Part shown: positions 25,638 to 35,246 of the stretch, in pieces
Numbering within the stretch: the stretch's first letter is position 1
Layout of the letters: every line of letters begins with the position of its first letter
Source of the DNA: Thalassoglobus neptunius
GTDB taxonomy: Bacteria > Planctomycetota > Planctomycetia > Planctomycetales > Planctomycetaceae
NCBI RefSeq assembly: GCF_007859735.1
Contig: NZ_SIHI01000021.1
Location: 1-59,166, forward strand
DNA length: 59,166 nucleotides
Direction of reading: 5' to 3'
Notes under the pieces: generated by a model
What the model was told of the DNA's origin: nothing
The model's input: the letters and a program-made list of their open reading frames with translations, nothing else
Databases searched by the model: none
Position numbers and translations under genes: made by a program

Positions 25638-28463
25638 ATGATTTCAAAGTGTCGAGAACGCGCAAGTCGGATTTGCGTGGCCGCTATTGTTGGGACGCTC
25701 TTTATTCTTCCTGCGGAGTTGTTCTCTCAGCAAAATGCTGGTGAGGAGGAATTTGCGGGATCTGCTCAAGAGGTGGAGTTCTTCGAGAAGAAAATTCGCC
25801 CCATTCTGGTGAAACACTGCTACGAGTGTCACTCAGCGGACTCAAAGTCGCTTCGCGGCGGGCTTCTGGTTGACAATGCCCATGGGCTAACTGAAGGCGG
25901 AGATTCGGGTCCCGCTATCGTCGCTGGGAATCCCGCTGAGGGAACACTGATGGAGGCACTTCGCTACGAAACGTTCGAAATGCCGCCTCGACAACAACTG
26001 CCAGAAGATGTGATCGAAGACTTCGAAGAATGGATTCGCCGTGGAGCAGTCGACCCGAGAACAGCTGCCACTCCTCGACACGATCGTGCAGGCATCGACC
26101 TTGAAAAAGGAAGAGAGTTCTGGAGTTTCCAACCGGTCGAACGGCAAACTCCTCCTTCGGTCCAGAAGGGAAATTGGCCGTCTTGTGATATTGATCGCTT
26201 CATTCTGGCGCGACTGGAAGAGGAAAACCTCGAGCCATTTCCGCCAGCTAGTGAACTGATTTTGCTTCGTCGATTGTTTTTCGACCTGACAGGATTGCCT
26301 CCGTCAGTCGCTGAAATCCGTCGGTTTCAGGAGGACACGAGTGAGAGTCGGCTGGAAAACGTCGTCGACCGATTGCTGCTGTCTCCCGAATTCGGTCGAC
26401 ACTGGGGGCGGCATTGGCTGGATCTTGCACGATACTCAGACTCAACAGGCGGCGGCCGTTCCATGCTGTACGGATCAGCCTGGAGGTATCGCAATTACGT
26501 CATCGATGCCTTCAACCGGGATACCCCGTACGACGAATTCGTGCGTCAGCAAATCGCCGGTGATTTGATGGAGGCGGATGATTATCAGGAGCGGCAGCGC
26601 CAACTTGTCGCGACGGGATTCCTCGTTCTCGGTCCACACAACTACGAAAATCAGGACAAAGAACAGCTTCGGATGGATATCGTCGATGAGCAGGTCGACA
26701 CCATCGGTCGCGTCTTTTTGGGGATGACGATCGGTTGCGCGCGGTGCCATGATCACAAGTTCGATCCGATCCCGACGGCCGACTATTACGCACTCGCCGG
26801 GATTTTTCGAAGCACCCATTCAGCAGTCGACGGAAACGTTTCCAAATGGGTGACGACGGCTCTTCCCCAATCGCCGGACATTGAAAACGCTCGTCAACGC
26901 ATTGAAAAAGACATCGCACAGGTTCAAAAGCGAATTCAGAAGTTATCGACGACTTTGGAACACCTGAAAGCAGAACTCCCAAGCATTGTCGTCGATGATC
27001 CGCAGGCGATGCTCTCAGGGATCTGGAAGACGAGTGAATCAGTGGGAGGTTACGTTGGCGAAGGGTATCGATTTTCCGATGACCCGAACGCTCGTGCGAG
27101 ATTTGTGATTCCGACCGACGAAGCTCGATACGAAGTTCAAATCAGCTACACATCGCACGCCAACCGGACTCCGCGTGGAACGATCCTCGTCGATTCGGCG
27201 GGAGAGTCGGAAACATTTGAAGTTGACCAGCGACAGCCGCCAGAGCTTGCGGGGTCTTATCAGTCTGTCGGAGAAGTGCAATCAACCGGCGAAGTCCATC
27301 TGACCATTCAATCTTCGGGCAAGGGAATGACCATCGTCGATTCTGTCCGATTGATCAAGAAGCCTGACCCGCAATCGGATGCCTCAGACGGTCCGGATTC
27401 CAGCGAGAGTGCTCTTCAGTTCGAACGAATCAGTCGAGAACTGACCGAGTTTCGTGCGGAGTTGGAGGAGTTGAAAAAACAGCTTCCGGAAACGGGACCG
27501 CTCGTCATGTCGGTCTCCGATGAAGGAGAAATCAGCGACTATGCCGTCTGCATCCGAGGAAATGTCCATCAACTTGGGGAACCCGTCGAACGCGGTTTCC
27601 TCTCGGTCATTGATGAGGAAGAACGGAAACTGCCCGGTGATCAAAGTGGACGTCTGGAACTGGCTGACTGGATTGCAAGCCCTGAGAATCCATTGACGGC
27701 ACGTGTTTACGTGAACCGCATCTGGCATCATCTCTTTGGGACAGGTCTCGTCCGCACCGTGGACAATTTTGGATTGCCCGGTGAGGTTCCCTCGCACCCC
27801 GAATTACTCGACCATCTGGCGATCCAATTCATTGAGGGTGGCTGGTCTACGAAAGAGCTGATTCGAAAGATTGTTCTCAGTCGCACATATCAGCTGGCTT
27901 CCGGAACTTCTCATCCGAATCATTCCGATCCGGACAACCGATTGCTCTCGCGGCAGAACCGTCGGCGTTTAAATGCGGAATCGATCCATGATGCGCTTCT
28001 CATGTTCAGTGGAGAGTTGTCGTTCTCATCGGTGGAAGACTCCGTCCGCCCCGGCACGAAATCGGAGTATGGGTATCAATTCGACTTCGGATCACGTGCT
28101 GTCTTTCTGCCGGTCTTCCGAAATCGTCTTCCCGATTTGATGAGTGTGTTCGACTTTCCGGATCCGAATTTGTCGATTGGCAATCGTGTTTCGAGTACGG
28201 TTTCGCCTCAATCGTTATTCCTGATGAACAGTGAATTCATTCTTCAACGTGCGAACGCGACCGCACAAAGAGTTCTGGAGATCGAAGGTTCTATTTCTGA
28301 ACGACTTCAGTGGGCAGCACTTCTCATTCTGAATCGAGAACTCACAGATGAGGAGGAACATCTCCTCGCGGAGGCTGTTGGCTCTGATCCGGACTCGATT
28401 GACCGTTGGTCAGCGGTGTGCGCGACCCTGATGCGGAGTATCGATTTTCGCTATCTCCGATAA
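25638..28463 (+). CDS. PSCyt1-DUF1549-DUF1553 planctomycete cytochrome protein
   Basis: 941 residues. After a signal peptide (hydrophobic ICVAAIVGTLFILPA) comes the PSCyt1 domain with a c-type haem motif CYECH (61-65). DUF1549/PSCyt2 follows (about 180-385) with a second CARCH haem motif (367-371, in GCARCHDHKFDPIPTADYYAL), and then DUF1553/PSD1 (about 670-900). Between them, about residues 445-560, is a golvesin/xanthan-lyase-type beta-sandwich (GIWKTSESVGGYVGEGYRFS), flanked by coiled-coil segments. This family is greatly expanded in planctomycetes and thought to be periplasmic; its reaction is unknown. A DUF1501 partner gene normally follows but is absent here. ATG at 25638; no strong ribosome-binding site. 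Confidence 0.92.
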   Translation: MISKCRERASRICVAAIVGTLFILPAELFSQQNAGEEEFAGSAQEVEFFEKKIRPILVKHCYECHSADSKSLRGGLLVDNAHGLTEGGDSGPAIVAGNPAEGTLMEALRYETFEMPPRQQLPEDVIEDFEEWIRRGAVDPRTAATPRHDRAGIDLEKGREFWSFQPVERQTPPSVQKGNWPSCDIDRFILARLEEENLEPFPPASELILLRRLFFDLTGLPPSVAEIRRFQEDTSESRLENVVDRLLLSPEFGRHWGRHWLDLARYSDSTGGGRSMLYGSAWRYRNYVIDAFNRDTPYDEFVRQQIAGDLMEADDYQERQRQLVATGFLVLGPHNYENQDKEQLRMDIVDEQVDTIGRVFLGMTIGCARCHDHKFDPIPTADYYALAGIFRSTHSAVDGNVSKWVTTALPQSPDIENARQRIEKDIAQVQKRIQKLSTTLEHLKAELPSIVVDDPQAMLSGIWKTSESVGGYVGEGYRFSDDPNARARFVIPTDEARYEVQISYTSHANRTPRGTILVDSAGESETFEVDQRQPPELAGSYQSVGEVQSTGEVHLTIQSSGKGMTIVDSVRLIKKPDPQSDASDGPDSSESALQFERISRELTEFRAELEELKKQLPETGPLVMSVSDEGEISDYAVCIRGNVHQLGEPVERGFLSVIDEEERKLPGDQSGRLELADWIASPENPLTARVYVNRIWHHLFGTGLVRTVDNFGLPGEVPSHPELLDHLAIQFIEGGWSTKELIRKIVLSRTYQLASGTSHPNHSDPDNRLLSRQNRRRLNAESIHDALLMFSGELSFSSVEDSVRPGTKSEYGYQFDFGSRAVFLPVFRNRLPDLMSVFDFPDPNLSIGNRVSSTVSPQSLFLMNSEFILQRANATAQRVLEIEGSISERLQWAALLILNRELTDEEEHLLAEAVGSDPDSIDRWSAVCATLMRSIDFRYLR

Positions 28464-29190
28464 TTCAGTTTCTTAAAATGCGTGTTGCTCCGATCTGTGT
28501 GTTTGCTTGCCTTCGATGAAATGGTTTTCGTCCCGCTTGCTCGTCTGCGTGCACGCAATCGATTTCGAAAGATGCTTTCTGAACTCGCATGCGAATCAAT
28601 CTTCACTCCTACAGATTCCCAAGCCGGGTTCTGTTCGTTCTGTCGATTGACTTCAGAATCTTTCCGTTTCGCGTCTTCGAGTTAAACAGATTGATTCAGA
28701 TTCTTGACAGGGCTTGTGCGGATTCCGGCTGTTTTCGTTTTCGAATCGCGTTTCTTAGACAATTGTAACGTGTTGTAGAACATGTTGTTGCGCTATTCTC
28801 GTGAGCTGGGTTATCAGTCGTTGCATGGCGGTGGCACGGGTTCTGCGGATTCTAGCGGTTGCAATGATTGCAGCGGTTGAACGGAGTCTTGGGTAGACGT
28901 CTTACTATTAATAGAGGGGGCGGTGGCGGAGCGATGTGCAGCTAAGGTGGCGATTTTCTTCATTGAGATGGAACCGCTCAGGCAGCACAGGAGAAGACGC
29001 ATGTCGGGCGACCTGAGAATCCGAAGACTTTGCGAATTCGGGGCAATCCTTGAGAAACTGGCTTTGCGATCACGGTCTTCCTGGAACCGGGTCGTTTCGA
29101 TCGCAGGTCATCAGGTTTCTTGAGGACCCCCCTTTTACTTCCCTTTCTTTCCATATCTCTCAGCGACCGAAGCTCCTCGTGAGGCATAAA
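28464..29190. other. Long intergenic leader upstream of the pilin-like gene
   Basis: About 730 bases with no convincing protein gene; small frames such as the one at 28482 look random. The last 300 bases are purine-rich with several G runs (for example AGAGGGGGCGGTGGCGG near 28912) and may carry the promoter and a structured leader. I cannot assign a known RNA family. Confidence 0.4.
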
Positions 29191-29658
29191 GTGTCCAATC
29201 TCTTCAAGCAGCTGTTGTCAGACGAATCTGGGTTTGTCGTTTCTTCGGAACTGGTTCTCGTTGGAACGATCGCGGTCACGGGAACGCTCGTCGGCCTCGT
29301 AGAAGTTCGAAACTCCGCTGTTAACGAACTCAACGATCTGGGTGACAGCATCGAATCCATCAACCAATCGTATTGCTATGGCGGGCTTGCTGGCTGTCGC
29401 TCGGCGACCGCTGGTTCTCAATTCATTGACAGGGTTGATGAGGTGGAAGAGAGAGACTTGAATGTCATCTATGAGCAACCGTCCGAGCAAACATCGGTCG
29501 AGAGCTTTCCGAGTTGCAGCGATCCATCGTCGGAGGCTGTCGAACAACCTGGGCCAATTCGGTTTCCGACTCCGACTCCGATTCGAAGCTTGCCTCCCAC
29601 ACCTGAGTACATTCAGATTGATCGAGCTCCAGAAACTGAGATCACCGACGCGATCTAA
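29191..29658 (+). CDS. Pilin-like small membrane protein
   Basis: 155 residues from GTG 29191 (GAGG eight bases upstream). The start, SNLFKQLLSDESGFVVSSEL, followed by the hydrophobic VLVGTIAVTGTLVGLVEV, looks like a Flp/TadE-type prepilin with a glycine before the hydrophobic helix. The next part, AVNELNDLGDSIESINQSY, is a pattern I associate with a common planctomycete small-protein type. The C-terminal 70 residues are Pro/Ser/Glu-rich (PTPTPIRSLPPTPE) and probably disordered. No pilus assembly genes are nearby. Function not known; export by a Tad-like system is inference. Confidence 0.75.
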   Translation: MSNLFKQLLSDESGFVVSSELVLVGTIAVTGTLVGLVEVRNSAVNELNDLGDSIESINQSYCYGGLAGCRSATAGSQFIDRVDEVEERDLNVIYEQPSEQTSVESFPSCSDPSSEAVEQPGPIRFPTPTPIRSLPPTPEYIQIDRAPETEITDAI

Positions 29659-29800
29659 GAATTCCGTCGGTTGATGCAGTCGATGCAATGGGCTCGTGCC
29701 GATCACTCATGTGAGAGGGCTGAGGCATAGCGATTTCGTTTCACCGTGGTACGATCATCGGTTTTGTCGATGACTCTGTCCGCTGAAGCTGTTGATCGTT

Positions 29801-31243
29801 ATGAATTCGTCCTCAACGAACCCGTTTCTGAAACCCGGTGATCGAGTCCTCTTTTTGACCGGTCGTCTGGCAGAACGACTGGTTCGAAGAAACGTCGAAG
29901 CTGTCAGTGCTGATGCCGGATTTTCAGGTGAAGTTCACGTTCTCGGGATCTCCGTCGCTGCGCTGATGCACGTCGACTGGCTTTTGAAAAAGCTGCCGGA
30001 GAAGCTTGATCGATATGATGCGATCATCGTTCCCGGGTTGTGTCGCGGCGACTTATCGAAACTTTCTGAACGCTATGAAACGCCATTCTTAAGAGGGCCG
30101 AAAGAGATTCAGGAGTTGGGAAACTTTCTCGGCCGCGGCTCGAGTCCTCCTCCATCGCTGGACAGCTTTGACATCGAGATCATTGCCGAAATCAATCACG
30201 CTCCTCTCAAAACGCGTGAGGAAGTCCTTGCTCTTGCGGATCACTATCGAGATTCCGGAGCCGATCGGATTGATCTTGGATGTGTTCCGGGGCAGTCCTG
30301 GGATGAGATTGATCAATGCGCTCAAGAACTCTTGCAGGCGGGGCATCGGCTGTCTGTTGATAGTTTCGAACGCTTCGAAGTCGAGCGGGCTGTCGCAGCG
30401 GGAGTCGATTTGATCCTCAGCTGCAATTCGAGCAATCTCGACTGGGTCTCCGGTCTCGGAGCTGAAGTCGTCGCGATTCCGGACGATCCGCAGAATCTCG
30501 AGAGTCTCTGGAGAACCGTCGACGCACTCGATCGCAAGAACTGCAAGTTTCGCATCGATCCAATCCTCGAACCGGTCGGTTATGGGTTCTCGCAATCGCT
30601 GGCGAGATACTATGAAGTTCGCCGACGGGCTGAAAGTTGCGAGGTGATGATGGGGATTGGGAACGTGACGGAACTCAGTTCCGTCGACAGCAGTGGAGTC
30701 AATTTTTTGCTCGCAGCAATCTGCCAGGAGCTTTCCATCAAGAGTGTCCTGACGACTGAAGTGGCCCACTGGTGCCGGTCGTCGGTCAAGGAATTCGACA
30801 TCTCTCGTCGGATGGTGAAGTATGCCATCGATGAACGGACGCTGGCTAAGCGAGTCGGGGCCGACTTGTTGTTGCTGAGGGATGAGCAAGTTGCGACGAT
30901 GGAGCAGAGTGAACTGGAGGATCTTGCCGCTCAGTTGCGTGACTCCAACTTTCGGATTTTTGTGGAAGGCGGCAAAATTCACATTATGAATCGGGATGGT
31001 TACTGGACAGGTTCCGATCCGTTCGAACTCTTCGATGATCTCGAACAGGCCGGCGTTTCGATTGATTCCACGCACGCCTTTTATCTCGGATACGAACTCG
31101 CGAAGGCGGTCACAGCGATGACGCTGGGCAAACAATATCGACAGGATGAAGCTTTGAACTGGGGATTTCTGACGCTCTCTGAAACCAGTGCTGTGGATCG
31201 ACGGCATCAACAGCGCAAACGTGGTTCTTCCTATCATGAATAG
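29801..31243 (+). CDS. Dihydropteroate-synthase-like protein (DUF6513-type)
   Basis: 480 residues in three parts: an N-terminal domain (about 1-115, GDRVLFLTGRLAERLVRR); a TIM-barrel region resembling dihydropteroate synthase (about 120-370, IIAEINHAP, GADRIDLGCVPG, SVDSFERFEVERAVAAGVDLI); and a C-terminal domain (EGGKIHIMNRDGYW, DSTHAFYLGYELAKA). The DHPS pterin motif is altered, so it is not FolP itself. Related DHPS-like proteins occur in archaea and in bacteria carrying tetrahydromethanopterin C1 genes, including planctomycetes, where a role in pterin cofactor synthesis is suspected. Its stop overlaps the pabB start by eight bases, supporting a pterin/pABA context. ATG 29801 is chosen over an upstream TTG. 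Confidence 0.82.
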   Translation: MNSSSTNPFLKPGDRVLFLTGRLAERLVRRNVEAVSADAGFSGEVHVLGISVAALMHVDWLLKKLPEKLDRYDAIIVPGLCRGDLSKLSERYETPFLRGPKEIQELGNFLGRGSSPPPSLDSFDIEIIAEINHAPLKTREEVLALADHYRDSGADRIDLGCVPGQSWDEIDQCAQELLQAGHRLSVDSFERFEVERAVAAGVDLILSCNSSNLDWVSGLGAEVVAIPDDPQNLESLWRTVDALDRKNCKFRIDPILEPVGYGFSQSLARYYEVRRRAESCEVMMGIGNVTELSSVDSSGVNFLLAAICQELSIKSVLTTEVAHWCRSSVKEFDISRRMVKYAIDERTLAKRVGADLLLLRDEQVATMEQSELEDLAAQLRDSNFRIFVEGGKIHIMNRDGYWTGSDPFELFDDLEQAGVSIDSTHAFYLGYELAKAVTAMTLGKQYRQDEALNWGFLTLSETSAVDRRHQQRKRGSSYHE

Positions 31244-32690
31244 GCTTCCGATTGCACTGGAACTGAGTTCGGTTCCCGATGTTGCCCACGCATTGCAGGA
31301 GTTCTCAAAGTCGCGAGATCTGTTGCTTCTGGAGAGTGCGCGACGTGATCGCAAGCTCGGCCGATATTCGTTTCTGTGCTTTGATCCGGAACAGGTTTTT
31401 GTATTGAAGAACGCAACTTATGGTTGTGATCCCTTTGAGCAAATACGTGAGTTAAGTCAAGAATCTCGGGTCGAAACGATTCCGGATTTGCCTCCGTTCC
31501 AGGGAGGTTTTGCGGGGCTATTGAGCTACGAATTGGGCCATGCCTGGGAAGAACTTCCCAATACGAAAACCAAAGACGAGGAGTTTCCGGACCTCGTCGT
31601 GGGAGTTTACCGAACCGCGATCGCCTGGGATCACGAACAGGATCGATGCTGGGTTTTCAGCCATGGGGACTCGAAGCTGAGTGGCCAATCACTCGTTGAC
31701 TCGGCAGAGACCCGCGCGGAGGAGATTCGAGAACGTCTCGAAACGCTCCCAGATTCAACGAAGCATTCCGGTCCGCAAATTGCAAATGCGCAGGCGGAGA
31801 GAAGCGATTTCAATTCTGAGCATTTCAACTTTGAGTCGACGCTTCAAAGCAACTTCTCCAGAGAACAATATCTTCAAGCTGTCCAAAAGGTGAATGATTA
31901 CATTTATGCTGGGGATTTGTTTCAGGCGAATCTTTCTCAGCGGATGACAGCAAACGTTGAAGCAACTGCCGTTGAAATTTATTTGCAACTTCGGGCAGTC
32001 AATCCGGCTCCGTTTGCGGGACTCTTTCAGCACGACGACTGGGCTGTGATTTCGTCATCTCCAGAGCGTTTTCTTCAGAAGAGTGAGAACCGGGTTTGGA
32101 CGCGGCCAATTAAAGGGACGCGTCAGCGATACCCTGTTCCGGAGGCGGATCTGTTTACGCGAGAAGAGTTACGTGAAAGCTTGAAGGATCAGTCCGAGAA
32201 TCTGATGATCGTCGATTTGCTTCGCAATGATTTGTCTCGAGTTTGTCTTCCCGGCACGGTGAAAGTTCCGGAGCTTTGCAGCATCGAAACATACGAAACC
32301 GTCACTCACCTCGTCTCTGAAGTGACTGGTCAGCTTCGTGAGGAGTTCGATTTTTGGGATCTTGTTCAAGCGACGTTTCCCGGAGGATCGATCACCGGAG
32401 CGCCGAAGATTCGTGCGATGGAGATTATTTCCGAGCTTGAAGGAGTTCCCCGTGGGGCGTATTGCGGGAGTTTCTTTTACTGCGGATTCGATGGAACTGC
32501 CGACAGCAGTATTCTCATTCGGACATTGACTCAACGCGGTCAGGCGTTGTCTTTCTCAGTAGGAGGAGGAATCGTCGCCAATTCCAGTCCATCGGCCGAG
32601 TATGAAGAGACTCTCCACAAGGCGAAGGGAATGATCGACTGCGTGAGACGCTTGAACGCGATCAATCATCCCCGGAATGAATCGAGTTAG
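31236..32690 (+). CDS. pabB: Aminodeoxychorismate synthase component I
   Basis: Chorismate + glutamine to 4-amino-4-deoxychorismate, toward p-aminobenzoate for folate. The 484 residues include an N-terminal Anth_synt_I domain (about 1-160) and the chorismate-binding domain (about 215-475). The latter shows YIYAGDLFQANLSQRM, SSSPERFL, RPIKGTR (291-296 region), DLLRNDLSRVC and FPGGSITGAPKIRAMEII. PIKGTR is the PabB hallmark, against PLAGTR in the trpE product. Its ATG lies inside the end of the DHPS-like gene (ATGAATAG), so the two are likely translated as a unit. The stop TAG coincides with the start of a truncated copy of the dispersed repeat. No pabA or pabC gene is next to it. Confidence 0.93.
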   Translation: MNRLPIALELSSVPDVAHALQEFSKSRDLLLLESARRDRKLGRYSFLCFDPEQVFVLKNATYGCDPFEQIRELSQESRVETIPDLPPFQGGFAGLLSYELGHAWEELPNTKTKDEEFPDLVVGVYRTAIAWDHEQDRCWVFSHGDSKLSGQSLVDSAETRAEEIRERLETLPDSTKHSGPQIANAQAERSDFNSEHFNFESTLQSNFSREQYLQAVQKVNDYIYAGDLFQANLSQRMTANVEATAVEIYLQLRAVNPAPFAGLFQHDDWAVISSSPERFLQKSENRVWTRPIKGTRQRYPVPEADLFTREELRESLKDQSENLMIVDLLRNDLSRVCLPGTVKVPELCSIETYETVTHLVSEVTGQLREEFDFWDLVQATFPGGSITGAPKIRAMEIISELEGVPRGAYCGSFFYCGFDGTADSSILIRTLTQRGQALSFSVGGGIVANSSPSAEYEETLHKAKGMIDCVRRLNAINHPRNESS

Positions 32691-32715
32691 AGCAAGTGCA
32701 AGCCAAAACAGAAAA
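32689..32715 (+). repeat. Dispersed palindromic repeat, copy 4 (internally deleted)
   Basis: AGAGCAAG, whose first two bases are in the pabB TAG stop, runs directly into TGCAAGCCAAAACAGAAAA. This matches the two ends of the ~90-bp element with the middle deleted. Compare GTGCAAACCAAAACTGAAAA at the end of copy 1. Confidence 0.65.
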
Positions 32716-32719
32716 GGCT

Positions 32720-33505
32720 TTAGTAATCGAGGCTGGCTCCTCCTTCGACTTCGATTCCCTGACCGGTGACGAAGCTTGAGTCGTCGGTCGCCAGGAAGAG
32801 GGCGACTTTTCCGACTTCCTGCGGGCTGGCCATTCTTCCAAACACTTGCAGTTCGGAGACACGTTTCAATGCGGACTCCGGATCGGGCAACGTCGCTGCC
32901 CAGTCCCGCATGAGGGGAGTGTCAACGTTGCTGGGCAGAATCGCGTTGACTCGAATTCCCTGCGGTCCCAATTCGACCGCGAGTGATTTCGTCAGGCTGA
33001 GTTGTGCCCCCTTCGTTGCTGCATAAGCGGACGATTGATCTTGCCCGAGAACAGCGGTCATGGAGCTCATGTTGACGATTGTTCCCTTCGTTTTTCGAAG
33101 ATGAGGAATCGCGTACTGGGCTCCGAGATAGGTGCTGATAAAGTTGATTCGCAAGAGCGATTCGAGATCAGCGAGCTTTTGCTCATCGATCGGAGTCGCT
33201 GGCGGATGCACTCCGGCATTGTTGACGATGCAATCGATTCGCTCGAATTGCTGGGCGACAGCTTCGATGGCGTTTTTGAGTTCTTCGGGATCGGAGACGT
33301 CACATTTTCGATACACCACCGTACCTGTCGAGGAAGCGGTGAGCGACTCCGCGAGTTGTTCGCCTTCCTCTTGAGCGATATCGAGGATCGAAACGAGGCC
33401 CCCTTCTGAAGCGAAGACTTCTACACAGCCTTTGCCGATTCCGCGGCTTCCTCCGGTGACGATGACTGAGCGCCCGGCGAAGCGCCCTTGCTGCCCCTGT
33501 TCCAT
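32720..33505 (-). CDS. Short-chain dehydrogenase/reductase
   Basis: 261 residues, a classical SDR. The nucleotide motif TGGSRGIG is at 17-24, an aspartate after strand 2 (ILDIAQ) suggests NAD(H) preference, NNAG is at 95-98, the catalytic serine is near 147 (NMSSM), and Y161-x3-K165 lies in SAYAATKGAQL. The C-terminal DSSFVTGQGIEVEGGASLDY is typical. Substrate unknown. The ATG at 33505 has GGAG ten bases upstream; an open extension to 33682 is ignored. It is divergent from the AAA ATPase at 33701. Confidence 0.9.
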   Translation of the reverse strand: MEQGQQGRFAGRSVIVTGGSRGIGKGCVEVFASEGGLVSILDIAQEEGEQLAESLTASSTGTVVYRKCDVSDPEELKNAIEAVAQQFERIDCIVNNAGVHPPATPIDEQKLADLESLLRINFISTYLGAQYAIPHLRKTKGTIVNMSSMTAVLGQDQSSAYAATKGAQLSLTKSLAVELGPQGIRVNAILPSNVDTPLMRDWAATLPDPESALKRVSELQVFGRMASPQEVGKVALFLATDDSSFVTGQGIEVEGGASLDY

Positions 33506-33700
33506 AGTTCTATTTCTCCGGATCGTATCGATTCGAGTGAGTGATAAGGATTGTGTTGCGTTCGAGAAACGTTTGACGAACGTCGGCAGTGATCTAACGT
33601 TGAAGAGTGGCATTGTTGTGCATGTGTGGCAAGAGATCCACTCCCGCATAACAGGTCGATACGAACGGCTCGGAACTCTCACTGATGGAAGAATTCCAAC

Positions 33701-35170
33701 ATGGCGAAACTGGATGACGTCAATTTCAACTTTGACGATGAGTCAACCACTCCGGGGAGTTCACAACCTCCGGCCGGTGTTCGCCACTCACAGGGAGCCC
33801 GCGAGGCTTCTTCGGATCGAGACGCGATTCGCGGGAATGTCGAGCTGGAAGAACTGTTCGACCGTGTTCAAAATCTATTGGGCGATGCACGCGGTTCCGA
33901 TCAGAATTTCATTCCTCCGATCCCTGAGAATCTTGAGCAGACCAAACTCAACTCGGATGAAGTCGAACGACTTGTCTTGAAGTTTTTGTTGCAGAAAGGT
34001 TCCGCTGCCGGTCGCGAAATCAGCAATCAGATCAAGATTCCGTTCGGGATTCTCTTTCCGCTGCTGAAAAGCTGGAAGCAGGAACAGATCATCACTTTCC
34101 GAAACGCCGCGGAGATGGGGGATTATGTTTTCGCGATTACGGATTTGGGACGAGATCGCGCGCGGAAGTACCAGCGGGAATGTGCGTATTATGGAAGTGC
34201 GCCTGTTGGCTTGCCTGAGTATTTGCATGCGATGGCTGCCCAGTCGATTGCCGGAAAACATGCCACTGAAGATGACCTCAAGAAAGCATTTTCGGACCTG
34301 CTGATCAGCGAGGAAATGTTCGAACGTCTGGGGCCAGCCATCAACTCCGGACGAGGGATGTTTCTGTTCGGTGAACCCGGAAACGGGAAGACATCTATCG
34401 CCGAGCGGGTCACTTCCTGCTTCGGAGATACAGTTTGGATCCCGCGTACTCTTGGAATCGATGGCGATCTGATTCGCGTTTTTGATCCAGGAGTTCATGA
34501 AGAAATCATCGGGGATGAGGACGACGAAGACGACGGACTCTTTGATTTGTCTGGTGTTGATCCGCGATGGGTCCGTATTCGCCGCCCAACGATTGTTGCT
34601 GGGGGCGAATTGACGATGAGTGAACTTGAGGTGACCCAGAATCCGGTGACTCGAGTCTGCGAAGCCTCTCTTCAACTTAAGAGCAACTGCGGAACGCTCG
34701 TGATTGACGATTTCGGGCGACAGCAGATGCCGGTCGATACGCTCTTGAATCGGTGGATTGTTCCGTTGGAAAAGAGGTTCGACTTCCTCAACTTGCCGAG
34801 TGGGAAGAAGATTCAGGTTCCGTTTGACCAGCTGATTATTTTCTCGACGAACCTGGAACCGGACGATCTGGTCGATGGAGCATTCCTTCGCCGAATTCCT
34901 TACAAGATTCAGGTTCCCGATCCGAGACCTGACCACTTCGTCAAGCTGTTCGAGATCATGGCGCCAAAGGTGGGTTTGATCTATGATGCGGAAGCGATCG
35001 ATTATTTGATCGATACGCACTATATTCCGTTTCAGAGGCCGTTTCGAAACTGCCAGCCGCGAGACTTGTTGTTGCAGGTCCGAAACTACTGCCTCTACAA
35101 GAAACTTCCGAAGAAGGTCACGCGCGAGGCACTTGATTTCGCCGTCGACAACTATTTTTCTCTCCTTTAA
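33701..35170 (+). CDS. AAA-family ATPase with N-terminal winged-helix-like domain
   Basis: 489 residues. An acidic, low-complexity N-terminus (1-45) is followed by a helical, winged-helix-like region (about 85-155, [23 protein letters not shown]). The ATPase core has Walker [10 protein letters not shown] (224-232), Walker B-like TLVIDDFG near 345, and a sensor-1-type IIFSTNL near 385. A C-terminal helical lid follows. An acidic loop, [13 protein letters not shown], is inserted after Walker A. The partner it remodels is unknown; such ATPases are conserved in planctomycetes. The MFS gene follows after 76 bases and may be co-transcribed. Confidence 0.87.
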   Translation: MAKLDDVNFNFDDESTTPGSSQPPAGVRHSQGAREASSDRDAIRGNVELEELFDRVQNLLGDARGSDQNFIPPIPENLEQTKLNSDEVERLVLKFLLQKGSAAGREISNQIKIPFGILFPLLKSWKQEQIITFRNAAEMGDYVFAITDLGRDRARKYQRECAYYGSAPVGLPEYLHAMAAQSIAGKHATEDDLKKAFSDLLISEEMFERLGPAINSGRGMFLFGEPGNGKTSIAERVTSCFGDTVWIPRTLGIDGDLIRVFDPGVHEEIIGDEDDEDDGLFDLSGVDPRWVRIRRPTIVAGGELTMSELEVTQNPVTRVCEASLQLKSNCGTLVIDDFGRQQMPVDTLLNRWIVPLEKRFDFLNLPSGKKIQVPFDQLIIFSTNLEPDDLVDGAFLRRIPYKIQVPDPRPDHFVKLFEIMAPKVGLIYDAEAIDYLIDTHYIPFQRPFRNCQPRDLLLQVRNYCLYKKLPKKVTREALDFAVDNYFSLL

Positions 35171-35246
35171 TCACCCGGCGAATTGACGTGCTCGCGATCA
35201 CGGTCGTTCTCCCGGCAAACACGCTTACGTTGGAAAATCGATTCGC

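Noticed and set aside
30089-31354. A 421-codon minus-strand frame opposite the DHPS-like gene
   Set aside because: Antisense shadow of a gene with clear domain structure; it also spans the overlap into pabB, which a real gene would not explain.
33875-35020. A 381-codon minus-strand frame opposite the AAA ATPase
   Set aside because: The plus strand has intact Walker motifs; the minus frame has none and no ribosome-binding site.
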